Program-made: the position numbers and the translations under genes | Source of the DNA: JAWHTC01 sp032586155 | Lineage (GTDB): Bacteria > Pseudomonadota > Alphaproteobacteria > Rhodobacterales > Rhodobacteraceae | Length of the DNA stretch: 64,000 nucleotides | Reading direction: 5' to 3' | NCBI RefSeq assembly: GCF_032586155.1 | Contig: NZ_JAWHTC010000002.1 | Span: forward strand, 620,001-684,000 | Notes under the pieces: generated by a model | Database searches by the model: none | Seen by the model: only the letters and a program-made list of their open reading frames with translations | What the model was told of the DNA's origin: nothing | In this document: positions 17,224 to 27,065 of the stretch, piece by piece | Position numbering within the stretch: the stretch's first letter is position 1 | How the letters are laid out: every line of letters starts with the position of its first letter

Positions 17224-20028
17224 ATGGCATTCGGCAAAGGCCACCACCTGCACCTTATCGACGGCTCGGCCTTCATCTTCCGGGCGTACCACGCCCTGCC
17301 GCCTTTGACGCGAAAGTCCGACGGTCTGCCAATCGGTGCTGTGTCGGGCTTCTGCAACATGCTTCAGAAATATGTCGAGGACGCCTCCGGCGCCGATGCT
17401 CCCACTCATGCCGCAGTGATCTTCGACTACTCCGGCAAGAGCTTCCGCAACGAAATCTATGACCAGTACAAGGCCAACCGCCCGCCCGCGCCCGAGGACC
17501 TCGTGCCACAATTCCCTCTGACCCGCGACGCCACCCGTGCCTTTAACGTCGCCTGCCACGAAATCGAAGGCTTCGAAGCCGACGACATCATCGCCACCCT
17601 CGCCGTGCAGGGCCGCGAAGCCGGTGGCCGCGTCACCATTATCTCGTCTGACAAGGACCTGATGCAACTTGTTGGCGGTGGGGTCGAAATGCTCGATGCC
17701 ATGAAAAACCGCCGCATCGACCGCGACGGCGTGGTTGAAAAATTCGGCGTCCTCCCGGAACGGGTGGTCGATGTTCAGGCCCTGGCCGGTGATAGCGTCG
17801 ACAACGTCCCCGGTGCGCCGGGCATCGGCATCAAGACCGCCGCTTTACTGATCAACGAATATGGTGATCTGGAAACCCTGCTGGAACGTGCCGGCGAAAT
17901 CAAACAACCCAAACGCCGCGAAACCCTGATCGACAAGGCTGATCAGATCCGCATGTCCCGTGACCTTGTCCAACTCAAAGAAGACATGGACCTGCCGTTC
18001 TCTCTCGACGACCTCGAGGTACAGGACCCGGACCCCGAGGTCCTGTTGCCCTTCCTTGCCGAGATGGAGTTTCGCACCCTTTCCAAACGCATCGCCGACA
18101 AGATGGGTGTCGAGGCCCCAATCATGCCCGAAACACCCGCGTCAGTAGGCGGAGAGGCTGCCGATACCCCCGACCTCCCGCCCATCGACCCGGAAAAATA
18201 CGAACACGTTTCCGACGCCAAGTCGCTGCAGCGCTGGATCGATCTCGCCCATAAACGCGGCTACATCGCAGTTGATACGGAAACCACCTCGCTTGACGAA
18301 ATGCAGGCTGAACTGGTCGGCATTTCCCTCTGCGTCGAGCCCGGCGATGCCTGCTATATCCCGCTCATTCACAAGGACGGCGCCTCTGACGATCTCTTCG
18401 GTTCCGACAAACTGGCCGATGGCCAGATGTCTCCGGACGAGGCGCTGACCATGCTCAAACCCATCTTCGAGGACCCCGCGATCCTCAAGATCGGCCAGAA
18501 CATGAAATACGACGCCAAGATTTTCGCCCGCAATGGCGTCAACATCACCCCCATCGACGACACGATGCTGATGTCCTACGCGCTGTTTTCCGGCATCCAC
18601 AATCACGGGATGGACGCGCTTTCGGATCGCTACCTCAACCACACCCCGATCCCGATCAAATCGCTTCTGGGCACCGGAAAATCCGCCATCACCTTCGATC
18701 GTGTTCCGGTAGACGAGGCGGTGAAGTATGCCGCCGAAGACGCCGATATCACCCTGCGCCTGTGGCAGATTTTCAAACCGCAACTGCATCAGGCCAAGGT
18801 CACCACCGTCTACGAAACCCTCGAACGCCCTCTTGTCCCGGTGCTCGCCCAGATGGAGATGAGCGGCATTACCGTCGACCGCGACACGCTCAGCCGCATG
18901 TCCAACGCCTTTGCCCAGAAAATGGCCGGACTCGAGGCAGAAATTCACGAACTTGCGGGCCGCAGCTTCAACGTCGGCTCCCCCAAACAGTTGGGTGAAA
19001 TCCTATTCGACGAGATGGCTCTGGAAGGCGGCAAGAAGGGCAAGACCGGCGCCTATGCCACCGGTGCCGACGTTCTCGAAGACCTCGCCTCCGAGGGTCA
19101 CGACCTGCCCGCCCGCGTCCTCGACTGGCGGCAGCTCTCTAAACTCAAATCCACTTATACCGACGCTCTGCAAGACCACATCAACCCGGAAACCGGCCGC
19201 GTCCACACATCTTACGTGCAAACCGGCGCCTCCACTGGGCGGCTCGCCTCAACCGACCCCAACCTGCAGAACATCCCCGTACGTACCGAGGAGGGCCGCC
19301 GCATCCGCGAAGCCTTTGTCGCGCCAAAGGGCAAGACTCTGGTGTCCCTCGATTACTCCCAGATCGAACTCAGAATCCTTGCCCATGTCGCCGGCATCGA
19401 CACGATGAAACAGGCGTTCCGCGACGGCCTCGATATCCACGCCATGACCGCGTCTGAAATGTTCGACGTACCCCTGGACGAGATGACCCCCGACATCCGC
19501 CGCCGGGCCAAAGCAATCAATTTCGGGGTGATTTACGGTATCTCGGGCTTCGGCCTGGGGCGCAACTTGCGTATCCCGCGAAGCGAGGCTCAGGCCTTTA
19601 TCGACGCCTATTTCGAGCGTTATCCAGGCATCCGCGCCTATATGGACGAAACCGTTGCCTTCGCCAAGGAACACGGCCACGTCCAGACCCTCTTTGGCCG
19701 CAAGATCCACACACCCGAAATCGCCGCCAAGGGCCCCCGTGCGGGTTTTGCCCGCCGCGCCGCGATCAACGCCCCGATCCAGGGCACAGCCGCCGACGTG
19801 ATCCGCCGTGCCATGATCCGCATGCCCGACGCCATCGCCGACCTGCCGGCCAAGATGCTGCTGCAGGTTCACGATGAACTGCTGTTCGAAGTCGAGGACG
19901 GCGCGACCGATCAATTGATCGAGACAGCCCGCCAGATTATGGAAGGCGCGGCACACCCGGCTGTGCATATCGACGTGCCCTTGATCGTCGATGCCGGGAC
20001 AGGAACGAACTGGGCAGAGGCGCATTGA
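17224..20028 (+). CDS. polA: DNA polymerase I
   Basis: 934 aa from ATG 17224 (GGGAG site 10 nt upstream). Residues 1-300 are the 5'-nuclease (IDGSAFIFRAYHAL, FEADDIIAT, DSVDNVPGAPGIGIKTA). The 3'-5' exonuclease keeps its acidic residues: DTETTSLD at about 351, the D of NMKYDAKIF, and YAAEDADITLRLW. The polymerase domain has motif A DYSQIELR (about 708), motif B RRAKAINFGVIYGIS and motif C VHDELLFE (about 881). It is therefore a complete proofreading Pol I for gap filling and Okazaki primer removal. Confidence 0.98.
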   Translation: MAFGKGHHLHLIDGSAFIFRAYHALPPLTRKSDGLPIGAVSGFCNMLQKYVEDASGADAPTHAAVIFDYSGKSFRNEIYDQYKANRPPAPEDLVPQFPLTRDATRAFNVACHEIEGFEADDIIATLAVQGREAGGRVTIISSDKDLMQLVGGGVEMLDAMKNRRIDRDGVVEKFGVLPERVVDVQALAGDSVDNVPGAPGIGIKTAALLINEYGDLETLLERAGEIKQPKRRETLIDKADQIRMSRDLVQLKEDMDLPFSLDDLEVQDPDPEVLLPFLAEMEFRTLSKRIADKMGVEAPIMPETPASVGGEAADTPDLPPIDPEKYEHVSDAKSLQRWIDLAHKRGYIAVDTETTSLDEMQAELVGISLCVEPGDACYIPLIHKDGASDDLFGSDKLADGQMSPDEALTMLKPIFEDPAILKIGQNMKYDAKIFARNGVNITPIDDTMLMSYALFSGIHNHGMDALSDRYLNHTPIPIKSLLGTGKSAITFDRVPVDEAVKYAAEDADITLRLWQIFKPQLHQAKVTTVYETLERPLVPVLAQMEMSGITVDRDTLSRMSNAFAQKMAGLEAEIHELAGRSFNVGSPKQLGEILFDEMALEGGKKGKTGAYATGADVLEDLASEGHDLPARVLDWRQLSKLKSTYTDALQDHINPETGRVHTSYVQTGASTGRLASTDPNLQNIPVRTEEGRRIREAFVAPKGKTLVSLDYSQIELRILAHVAGIDTMKQAFRDGLDIHAMTASEMFDVPLDEMTPDIRRRAKAINFGVIYGISGFGLGRNLRIPRSEAQAFIDAYFERYPGIRAYMDETVAFAKEHGHVQTLFGRKIHTPEIAAKGPRAGFARRAAINAPIQGTAADVIRRAMIRMPDAIADLPAKMLLQVHDELLFEVEDGATDQLIETARQIMEGAAHPAVHIDVPLIVDAGTGTNWAEAH

Positions 20029-20264
20029 ACATCGTGTTCTGACCTTTGGGACGTCTTCCTTGCACCGCGTCCTTTCTAGCTCGGTCGCCCTTGCCGCTCG
20101 CGGAAGGAATGGTGGGGTATGAAATCTCGCATCGGCCGGGGCGACCGCGATCTCATCTTTAGATCGCACACCTAGCATTCCGGAACATGACCGGAATTCG
20201 AAGGGTGCACCTGATAACATCTTCTTGGCCTCAGCCCGTCCGAAATTTCCTGCGGAACCGCTTC

Positions 20265-20363
20265 ATGATCAAACGTATTCTTGCCGTCGATGACTCGCGC
20301 ACAATGCGCGCCATGACTTCCGTGGCGCTTAAAGCGGTCGGAATCGCCGTCGAACTGTTCTAG
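20265..20363 (+). pseudogene. Truncated CheY-like response regulator
   Basis: A 32-codon frame encodes MIKRILAVDDSRTMRAM and then TSVALKAVGIAVELF before TAG. This is beta-1, the Asp pair (D9, D10) and helix 1 of a CheY-type receiver domain, which then stops before the phospho-acceptor Asp. No continuation is recognisable in any frame downstream. It is best read as the surviving 5' end of a chemotaxis response regulator, cut by deletion or rearrangement, in the 496-bp gap between polA and the antiporter. The remainder of that gap (20029-20264, 20364-20524) shows no gene, only a 7-bp inverted repeat (20177-20197). Confidence 0.7.
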
Positions 20364-20524
20364 TTGCGTGCACACCGCCACCATTCAGCGCGCAATTGAC
20401 AATAACCATAATCGGTTGACCGAGTATGGCGGGGTACGAACTGCGCGACAAAACCCGCAATGGCTTGCGCCGGAACCAACCGATATGCGACGTGTTGGCG
20501 AAACCGAACCGCAAAAGGACGGCC

Positions 20525-22123
20525 ATGGAATTCGAATGGATTGCCATCGCGCTGGGTGACGTCGCCTGGATCACCCTGGCCTTTATCCTTGGCCTGTTGG
20601 CAAGCCAGGTCGGCTTGCCACCACTGGTCGGCTTTCTGGTGACCGGGTTCGTGTTGGGCTATCTCGGAACAACCGGCGGCGACGTGTTGAACAAGCTTGC
20701 CGACCTTGGCATCACCATCCTGCTGTTTACCGTCGGCTTGAAACTCGACCTGCGCGCGCTGATCCGACCGCAGGTCTGGGCCGTAACCCTGCTGCATTCC
20801 ACGATCACCACCGTAGTTGCCGGTCTTCTCGTCTTCTGGCTTGCGGTGCTTGGGTTACCGTTCTTTGCCGGGCTTGACCTTGGTCCGGCCCTGGTGATCG
20901 GCTTTGCACTCAGCTTTTCCAGCACTGTCTTTGCCGTGAGTTCGCTTGAGACGTCGGGCGAAATGAAATCCCTACACGGCAGCATCGCAATCGGCATCCT
21001 GATCATGCAGGACCTTGCCGCCGTCGCCTTTTTGGCCGCTTCAACCGGCAAACTACCCGCAATCTGGTCACCGGCCCTGTTCGCGCTGGTGTTCCTGCGT
21101 CCTTTGTTGATCCGCCTGCTGTTGCGCGTTGGCCATGGCGAATTGATGATCCTCTACGGATTGGTTCTTGCCCTCGGCGGGGCCGAACTGTTTGAACTGG
21201 CCGGGATCAAGGGCGATCTTGGCGCATTGGTTCTCGGCGTGCTGGTCGCCGGCCATCGACGATCTGATGAGCTTGCCAAGTCGATGTTCGGTTTCAAGGA
21301 TCTGTTCCTGGTTGGGTTTTTCCTGTCCATAGGACTTGTCGGTGAACTTACGTGGCAGGCGCTGCTGGTCGGGCTTGCCCTGGTACCACTGGTCCTGGGG
21401 AAAAGCGCACTGTTCCTGGCATTGATGACCCGCTTCCATCTGCGCGCCCGCACGTCTCTTCTAGCCTCCCTGAACCTGAGCAACTTTAGCGAGTTCGGCC
21501 TGATCGTCACCGCCATTGGGGTGGCCAACGGTTGGCTTGGTCCGGAATGGCTGGTCGTGCTGGCGGTGGCGCTGTCGGTGTCCTTCATCATTGCCGCCCC
21601 GCTGGTGGCCGCTGATGACTGGCTCTATGGTCGTTACCGGCCGGTGTGGACCCGACTCCAACGCGAGCCGCGCCTTCCCGATGACGACTATCTCGACACT
21701 CAGGCGGCCACGATTGCGGTCTTTGGCATGGGCCGGGTCGGAACCGGTGCATACGACACGATGCGCGAACATTTCGGTGAAACCGTGATCGGAGTCGATT
21801 TCAACCACAACGGCGTGTGTAGGCACCGCGATGCCGGGCGCAACGTGCTGCATGGCGACCCCAGCGATGCGGATTTCTGGGAAAAGGTGGATGCCGACCA
21901 CCGGATCGAACTCGTCATGTTGGCTCTGCCGACCCTGATCGCCAACCTCGACGCGCTGGCGCAATTGCGCCGGGTCGGGTTCCAGGGGAAGGTCACGGCC
22001 ACGGCCCGTCATCCGGGCGAAGAAAAGAAATTGGCCGAGTGCGGCGCGACAGCGGTGTTCAACATCTACAAAGAGGCCGGTGCCGGATTCGCTGAACATA
22101 CGATGGCCATGGCGGAGAGCTGA
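20525..22123 (+). CDS. Kef-type monovalent cation:proton antiporter (CPA2)
   Basis: 532 aa from ATG 20525, preceded by AAAAGGA; the frame upstream to 20426 is charged and unlike the family. About 12 hydrophobic helices fill residues 5-390. GLKLDLRALI and the discontinuous-helix segment after ALSFSSTVFAV are as in KefB/KefC. A TrkA-N/RCK nucleotide-binding domain follows from about 405 (IAVFGMGRVGTGAYDTM). KefB and KefC are about 600 aa, so the RCK part here is short. Likely K+(Na+)/H+ exchange, gated by NAD(H) or a thiol conjugate. It is convergent with dnaX. Confidence 0.9.
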   Translation: MEFEWIAIALGDVAWITLAFILGLLASQVGLPPLVGFLVTGFVLGYLGTTGGDVLNKLADLGITILLFTVGLKLDLRALIRPQVWAVTLLHSTITTVVAGLLVFWLAVLGLPFFAGLDLGPALVIGFALSFSSTVFAVSSLETSGEMKSLHGSIAIGILIMQDLAAVAFLAASTGKLPAIWSPALFALVFLRPLLIRLLLRVGHGELMILYGLVLALGGAELFELAGIKGDLGALVLGVLVAGHRRSDELAKSMFGFKDLFLVGFFLSIGLVGELTWQALLVGLALVPLVLGKSALFLALMTRFHLRARTSLLASLNLSNFSEFGLIVTAIGVANGWLGPEWLVVLAVALSVSFIIAAPLVAADDWLYGRYRPVWTRLQREPRLPDDDYLDTQAATIAVFGMGRVGTGAYDTMREHFGETVIGVDFNHNGVCRHRDAGRNVLHGDPSDADFWEKVDADHRIELVMLALPTLIANLDALAQLRRVGFQGKVTATARHPGEEKKLAECGATAVFNIYKEAGAGFAEHTMAMAES

Positions 22124-22145
22124 CGCTTACCCGCTGGCCACAGGT

Positions 22146-23900
22146 TCAATCCTCTTCAAACGGATCCCACTCGTCCTCGACCTCCTGCAAGGCCTCGGCC
22201 TGTGCCTCGGCCGCCAGATCGGCGGCGGAACGGATGTCAATGATCCTGGCTTTGGGAAATGCGTCGAACACCTCTTTCACCATCGGATGTTCCCGCGCCT
22301 CGGCCTCCAGCGCATTCCGCGCGGCATTGCGCACTTCCACAACCGATGGCGCGCCGCCTTCGCTGACAACGGATACCGCCCAGCGGTTCCCGGTCCACGC
22401 CTGCAAGCGTGACCCAAGCCTCTGGGCCAGATCGCCCGGCGCATCCGGCGACGGCTGGAAGGTGATCCGTCCCGGCTGGTAATTGACAAGCCGCAGATCG
22501 GACTCCACATCCATCAGCAGCTTGCCGTCCCGATTGGCCCGGATCAGCTCAATCACATGTTCGAAGGTGGGAAACCGCGCCAGTGCCTGATCGGCCACTT
22601 CGGCCAATGCCATAGCCGGCCCGCCATTACCGCCACCCGTTCCGCCCGCAGCAGCACCAGAATGCGCACTCACTCCCCCGGATGCCCCCGAATAGGCCCC
22701 TCCGCCACCGCCCGATGGCGGCATCGGCGGCGGGGTCTGATCCTTGATCTTGCGCACCAACTCTTCCGGAGTCGGCAGATCCGCCACATGGGTCAACCGG
22801 ATGATCGCCATCTCGGCTGCCATCATCGCGTTGGGCGCCTGCCCGACCTCGTCCAGCGCCTTCAACAGCATCTGCCACATCCGCGCCAACACCCGCATCG
22901 GCAATCCCTCGGCCATCGCCTGTCCACGGGCGCGCTCATCGGGGGAAATCGTCGGGTCCTCAGCCGCATCCGGGGTGATTTTCACCACGCTTACCCAATG
23001 GGTGATCTCGGCCAGATCGCGCAGAACCGCCAGCGGGTCCGCCCCATCGGCGTATTGCGCGCTCAGCTCACTCAAGGCGCCCGCCGCATCACCCCGCATG
23101 ATCATATCGAACAAGTCCAGCACCCGGCCACGATCCGCCAGCCCCAGCATGGCACGCACTTGGTCCGCCGTGGTCTCTCCGGCCCCGTGCGAAATCGCCT
23201 GATCCAGAAGCGAGGTCGCGTCCCGTGCCGAGCCTTCTGCCGCCCGCGTGATCAAGGCCAGCGCATCCTCGGCAATCTGCGCCCCTTCCGAATCGGCGAT
23301 CCGCCGCAACATGCCGATCTGGTCTTCCGGCTCAATCCGTCGCAAATCGAACCGCTGACAGCGTGACAGAACCGTCACCGGCACCTTGCGGATTTCCGTA
23401 GTCGCAAAGATGAACTTCACATGTTCGGGGGGTTCTTCAAGTGTCTTGAGCAGCGCGTTGAACGCGCTGGTCGACAGCATGTGAACCTCGTCGATGATGT
23501 AAATCTTGTAGCGTGCCGAAGCCGCCCGGTAATGCACGCTTTCAATGATCTCTCGGATGTCGCCCACCCCGGTGCGCGAGGCCGCATCCATCTCCATCAC
23601 ATCGACATGGCGGCCTTCCATGATCGCGACGCAGTGTTCACATTCACCGCAGGGTTCCGTCGTCGGTCCACCGGTGCCATCCGGCCCGATACAGTTTATC
23701 CCCTTGGCAATGATCCGCGCGGTCGTCGTTTTACCTGTACCGCGAATGCCGGTCATGATGAACGCTTGGGCAATCCGGTCCGCCTTGAACGCGTTTTTCA
23801 GCGTCCGCACCATCGCCTCCTGGCCGACTAGATCGGCAAAGGTCTCGGGCCGGTATTTCCGGGCAAGAACCTGATAGGTTTTGGTTTCACTGTCGCTCAT
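22146..23900 (-). CDS. dnaX: DNA polymerase III gamma/tau subunit
   Basis: 584 aa from ATG 23900 (MSDSETKTYQVLARKYRP), preceded by GAGG; the reading upstream to 23933 is not family-like. The AAA+ clamp-loader core has Walker A GIRGTGKTTTAR, the zinc module with C-x8+-CGECEHC, Walker B YIIDEVHML and sensor 1 FATTEIRKVP with SRCQRFDLRR. A Pro/Gly/Ser-rich linker (about 400-440) leads to a C-terminal tau-like region ending in an acidic tail. Loads the beta clamp as part of the Pol III holoenzyme. Confidence 0.97.
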   Translation of the reverse strand: MSDSETKTYQVLARKYRPETFADLVGQEAMVRTLKNAFKADRIAQAFIMTGIRGTGKTTTARIIAKGINCIGPDGTGGPTTEPCGECEHCVAIMEGRHVDVMEMDAASRTGVGDIREIIESVHYRAASARYKIYIIDEVHMLSTSAFNALLKTLEEPPEHVKFIFATTEIRKVPVTVLSRCQRFDLRRIEPEDQIGMLRRIADSEGAQIAEDALALITRAAEGSARDATSLLDQAISHGAGETTADQVRAMLGLADRGRVLDLFDMIMRGDAAGALSELSAQYADGADPLAVLRDLAEITHWVSVVKITPDAAEDPTISPDERARGQAMAEGLPMRVLARMWQMLLKALDEVGQAPNAMMAAEMAIIRLTHVADLPTPEELVRKIKDQTPPPMPPSGGGGGAYSGASGGVSAHSGAAAGGTGGGNGGPAMALAEVADQALARFPTFEHVIELIRANRDGKLLMDVESDLRLVNYQPGRITFQPSPDAPGDLAQRLGSRLQAWTGNRWAVSVVSEGGAPSVVEVRNAARNALEAEAREHPMVKEVFDAFPKARIIDIRSAADLAAEAQAEALQEVEDEWDPFEED

Positions 23901-24067
23901 ATTAGGCCTCTGTCGGATTCGGGCTTGCGTCAACGTAGAGGTGCCGTGGCGCGAGGTCTACACCAGATCGGGCGGATACAGGTGCCGCGATTTTCCAAAA
24001 GAAGGGTTTTGCAAGATGCCGGGGAATCGGTCACTCTGGCGCGGTAGCAAGTTTGGGGGAGTGAGCA

Positions 24068-24910
24068 ATGCGGCTCAGGGGTGTGCGAAAAAGCAGAAAT
24101 GTCGAAGACCGTCGCAGGTCGAGAGGTGGCAAGGCGGGTGCCGGGATCGGTGGGATCGGTCTTCTGGTAATTCTCGCCATCGGCTATTTCGCCGGGATTG
24201 ATGTGACCCCTTTCCTTGATGGTCAAACGGCCGGAGGTCAGCAATCCGCACCACGCGATCTCACCCCAGAGGAGGAACGTGCGGCCGAGTTTTCCTCCAG
24301 AGTCCTCACCACCACCGAAGAGGTCTGGACGCAAACCTTTCCCAGCGCCTTCGGGCGGGACTACACCCCACCAATACTGGTGCTCTACAGTGGCATCACT
24401 CAAAGCCCCTGCGGCGGGGCCTCGGGTGCCACAGGCCCGTTCTACTGCCCGGCGGACAAGAAAGCCTATCTCGACACCGATTTCTTCGCCACCATGGCCC
24501 GTCAACTGGGCGCCAAGGGTGACTTCGCCGCCGCCTACGTGATTGCACACGAGGTTGCACACCATGTCCAGAACGAGCTTGGCATCATCCCAAAGGTCAA
24601 TGCCCAACGCCAGCGCGCCAGCCAAACCGAGGCTAACGCCCTGACCGTACGGTTGGAATTGCAGGCCGATTGCCTGTCCGGCGTCTGGGCCCGCGCTGTG
24701 GGTGGCCTGCTGGAACCGGGTGACATCGAAGAGGCGCTCAATGCCGCCCGCCAGATCGGCGACGATACGCTGCAACGCAGGGCCGGTCGCGTGCCGCAAC
24801 CCCATACCTTCACTCATGGCACCAGTGCCCAACGCCAGCGCTGGTTTACCACTGGCTATGACAGCGGCGATCCCAATTCGTGCGATACGTTCGGAACCAA
24901 CCGGTTATGA
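24068..24910 (+). CDS. Membrane-anchored neutral zinc metallopeptidase (YpfJ family)
   Basis: 280 aa. A basic N-terminus is followed by one membrane helix at about 25-43 (IGGIGLLVILAIGYFAGI), so the catalytic part faces the periplasm. The family core is present: SPCGGASGATGPFYCPAD, LDTDFFATM, and the zinc motif HEVAHHVQ at about 158-165. ELQADCLSGVWA follows and provides the third ligand. Length matches YpfJ/KPN_02809-type proteins, whose substrates are not established. Confidence 0.92.
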   Translation: MRLRGVRKSRNVEDRRRSRGGKAGAGIGGIGLLVILAIGYFAGIDVTPFLDGQTAGGQQSAPRDLTPEEERAAEFSSRVLTTTEEVWTQTFPSAFGRDYTPPILVLYSGITQSPCGGASGATGPFYCPADKKAYLDTDFFATMARQLGAKGDFAAAYVIAHEVAHHVQNELGIIPKVNAQRQRASQTEANALTVRLELQADCLSGVWARAVGGLLEPGDIEEALNAARQIGDDTLQRRAGRVPQPHTFTHGTSAQRQRWFTTGYDSGDPNSCDTFGTNRL

Positions 24911-24946
24911 CGCGACAGGCAACACATCACGAAAAGGCGTGGAACC

Positions 24947-25468
24947 GTGAGTGACGGCCTGGTGATCTATGCTCTGCCCGTCGGCGGCGGCACCTTGGCC
25001 ATTGCCTCGCTGCCCGGGCGCGATGGCGACTATCGTGGCGACATGGATGTGTTCCATGAATGGAAACCGGGCATCGTGTTGTCGATGACCACGGACGAAG
25101 AAATGGTTGCCGTCGGTGCCCCCAACCTCGGCTCCGACATTCAGGCCATGGCCAGCCGCTGGTGCCACCTGCCAGTCCAGGATTTCGGCGCGCCGGACAC
25201 AGAGGTCAATGCCAAGTGGCCCGAAGTCAGCCGCAACGTGCGTCAGGCGCTTGCCGGTGGCGGGCGCGTGATCGTTCATTGCCGTGGCGGCTGTGGGCGT
25301 TCCGGCATGGTTGCGCTACGCCTGATGGTCGAATGCGGCGAAGACCGCTTCGATGCATTGAACCGTTTGCGGGGCCTGCGCGACTGTGCAGTCGAAACCA
25401 AGGGGCAGCTGCAATGGGCGTTGTCCGGAGAACCAGTGCCCGACGATACGACCCCATCACCCGCCTGA
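24947..25468 (+). CDS. CX5R dual-specificity-type phosphatase
   Basis: 173 aa, GTG start at 24947. The phosphatase loop is VHCRGGCGRSG (C-x5-R-S), at about 106-116. An upstream D occurs in LPVQDFGAPD (about 76-85), fitting the general-acid loop of cysteine-based phosphatases of the DSP/cyclin-dependent-kinase-inhibitor-3 fold. It starts 36 bp after the metallopeptidase and may share its transcript. Substrate unknown. Confidence 0.82.
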   Translation: MSDGLVIYALPVGGGTLAIASLPGRDGDYRGDMDVFHEWKPGIVLSMTTDEEMVAVGAPNLGSDIQAMASRWCHLPVQDFGAPDTEVNAKWPEVSRNVRQALAGGGRVIVHCRGGCGRSGMVALRLMVECGEDRFDALNRLRGLRDCAVETKGQLQWALSGEPVPDDTTPSPA

Positions 25469-25701
25469 GATTAGCTCTCTGGACGCGCACAAGGCACGCG
25501 GGTATCCTGATGGAAAAACCGGCAACGAACATGCAAAACGCGTCGGGAACTGGGCGTCGAACGCATGCGACGCTGCGGCCAAACTGCCTAAGTAATCCAA
25601 ATTGCTTGCTTTCCTGACCCGCTTGGTATGTTCTTCCAATCAGCGATTCAGTGCGAGGGGAGGCACTTTTGCATCTAGCGCCGAATTGAAGCTAAAACCA
25701 C

Positions 25702-25735
25702 GTTTGACAGGCCTTCGGGAGGAGACCGGTCAAAC
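25702..25735. promoter_or_regulatory. Inverted repeat upstream of the TRAP operon
   Basis: GTTTGAC (25702-25708) and GTCAAAC (25729-25735) form 7-bp arms 20 nt apart, 41 bp before the substrate-binding protein start. This could be an operator or an untranslated-leader hairpin. The surrounding 307-bp gap (25469-25775) otherwise contains only a clear AGGAG site (25764-25770) and no gene I would defend. Confidence 0.35.
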
Positions 25736-25775
25736 ACCAATAAATCGACAAGACAAAAAACTCGGAGGAGAACAT

Positions 25776-26861
25776 ATGGAACGTCGTAAATTTCTGAAAG
25801 GCGCCGCGCTTGGTGCCGGTGCAGCTGCACTGGCGACCCCGGCGATTGCCCAGGGTGGCAAGCAGCTGACTATCGTGTCGACATGGCCGCGGGACTTCCC
25901 AGGTCTGGGTATCTCGGCTCAACGCCTTGCAGCCCGTATCGCCCAACTGGGCAATGGTGCATTCAACGTTGAATACTTCGCCGCTGGCGAACGCGTTGGC
26001 GCATTCGACAGCTTTGACGAAGTTGCCTCGGGCAACTCGCAAGCCTACATCGCGGCTGACTACTACTGGGTCGGCAAGCATCCGGCGTTCGCCTACTTCA
26101 CCTCCGTGCCGTTTGGCATGACCACGGTTGAATGGAACGCTTGGATCAAATTCGCTGGCGGCCAAGCGCTCTGGGACAAAGTCTCGGGCGAGTTCGGCCT
26201 CAAGGCCTTCACGTGTGGCGCAACCGGCACCCAGGCCGGCGGCTGGTTCAACAAGGAAATCGAATCGCCGGATGATTTCAAAGGTCTGAAAATGCGTATT
26301 CCAGGTCTTGGCGGCAACGTGCTGTCGAAACTGGGCGCATCGACCGTGTCGCTTCCGGGTGGCCAAATCTACGAAAACCTGGTTTCGGGCGCCATCGACG
26401 CAACCGAATGGGTCGGCCCCTACAACGATTACTTCATGAAGTTCTACGAAGCCGCCAAATACTACTATACCGGCGGTATGCACGAGCCGGGCGGCGGCCT
26501 TGCCTTCGGCATGAACAAGTCGTTCTACGAAGGCCTGAGCGATTACGAGAAAGCCGTGATTGAAGCAGCTTGCATGGAAGAGCACGGCGCAGCGTTCGAA
26601 GAGAACATGGCTCTGAATGGTCAGTACCTGAAGAAACTGGTCGACGAGCAGGGCGTCACGGTCAAAAACTTCAACGACGACGTCTGGGACGGCTTCGGTG
26701 AAGCGGCTGCAGAAGTGTTCGAGGAAACCCGCGACCACTCGGCGCTGGCGACGGAGGTCGATGACCACTTCCAGGCTTCGCTACGTGAAATTGGTGGCAC
26801 AATGGCGCTGTTCGAAGGCACCTTCGTGAACCAGCGTAACCGGGTGCTTGGCCTGATCTGA
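25776..26861 (+). CDS. TRAP transporter substrate-binding protein (TakP-like)
   Basis: 361 aa from ATG 25776 after GGAGGAG. The N-terminus ERRKFLKG plus an Ala-rich segment ending ATPAIA is a twin-arginine signal with cleavage near residue 25. The mature part has the DctP fold with the conserved Arg in KMRIPGLGG and the block WVGPYNDYFMKFYEAAKYYYTGG. The latter is close to TakP, the periplasmic 2-oxoacid-binding protein of Rhodobacter, so a 2-oxo or aromatic monocarboxylate is the best guess. It is first in an operon with the two permease genes, separated from them by a hairpin. Confidence 0.93.
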   Translation: MERRKFLKGAALGAGAAALATPAIAQGGKQLTIVSTWPRDFPGLGISAQRLAARIAQLGNGAFNVEYFAAGERVGAFDSFDEVASGNSQAYIAADYYWVGKHPAFAYFTSVPFGMTTVEWNAWIKFAGGQALWDKVSGEFGLKAFTCGATGTQAGGWFNKEIESPDDFKGLKMRIPGLGGNVLSKLGASTVSLPGGQIYENLVSGAIDATEWVGPYNDYFMKFYEAAKYYYTGGMHEPGGGLAFGMNKSFYEGLSDYEKAVIEAACMEEHGAAFEENMALNGQYLKKLVDEQGVTVKNFNDDVWDGFGEAAAEVFEETRDHSALATEVDDHFQASLREIGGTMALFEGTFVNQRNRVLGLI

Positions 26862-26886
26862 TCAGCCGATCATATTATTGCGAAAT

Positions 26887-26915
26887 GAGGGGCGGGGCTG
26901 TGGCCCCGCTCCTTT
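26887..26915 (+). terminator. Intercistronic hairpin/attenuator in the TRAP operon
   Basis: A 10-bp GC-rich stem (26889-26898 with 26903-26912, one G-U pair) and 4-nt loop is followed by TTT. It lies 27 bp after the binding-protein stop and 154 bp before the permease start. Such hairpins commonly let the binding protein be made in excess over the membrane subunits, by partial termination or by protecting the upstream mRNA. Confidence 0.65.
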
Positions 26916-27065
26916 CAACACTCAGAGCAGTTTTCGGAGCAACCCACAACAAAGCTTTTCGTTTGGCCGGTGGTCGCAGAACACCACGGGCGATACCAAA
27001 CGCTTTCAGGGGGAGAACGGGCAAAACAGCCCGGCCTGGGATCGAAAAGACAGCGAGGGGGAATA

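Noticed and set aside
23934..24067. Possible SRP RNA gene near dnaX
   Set aside because: The conserved GGTCAGG and GGAAGGAAGCAG tetraloop region is not present on either strand.
25510..25617. 35-codon plus frame in the gap before the TRAP operon
   Set aside because: No ribosome binding site and no recognisable sequence.
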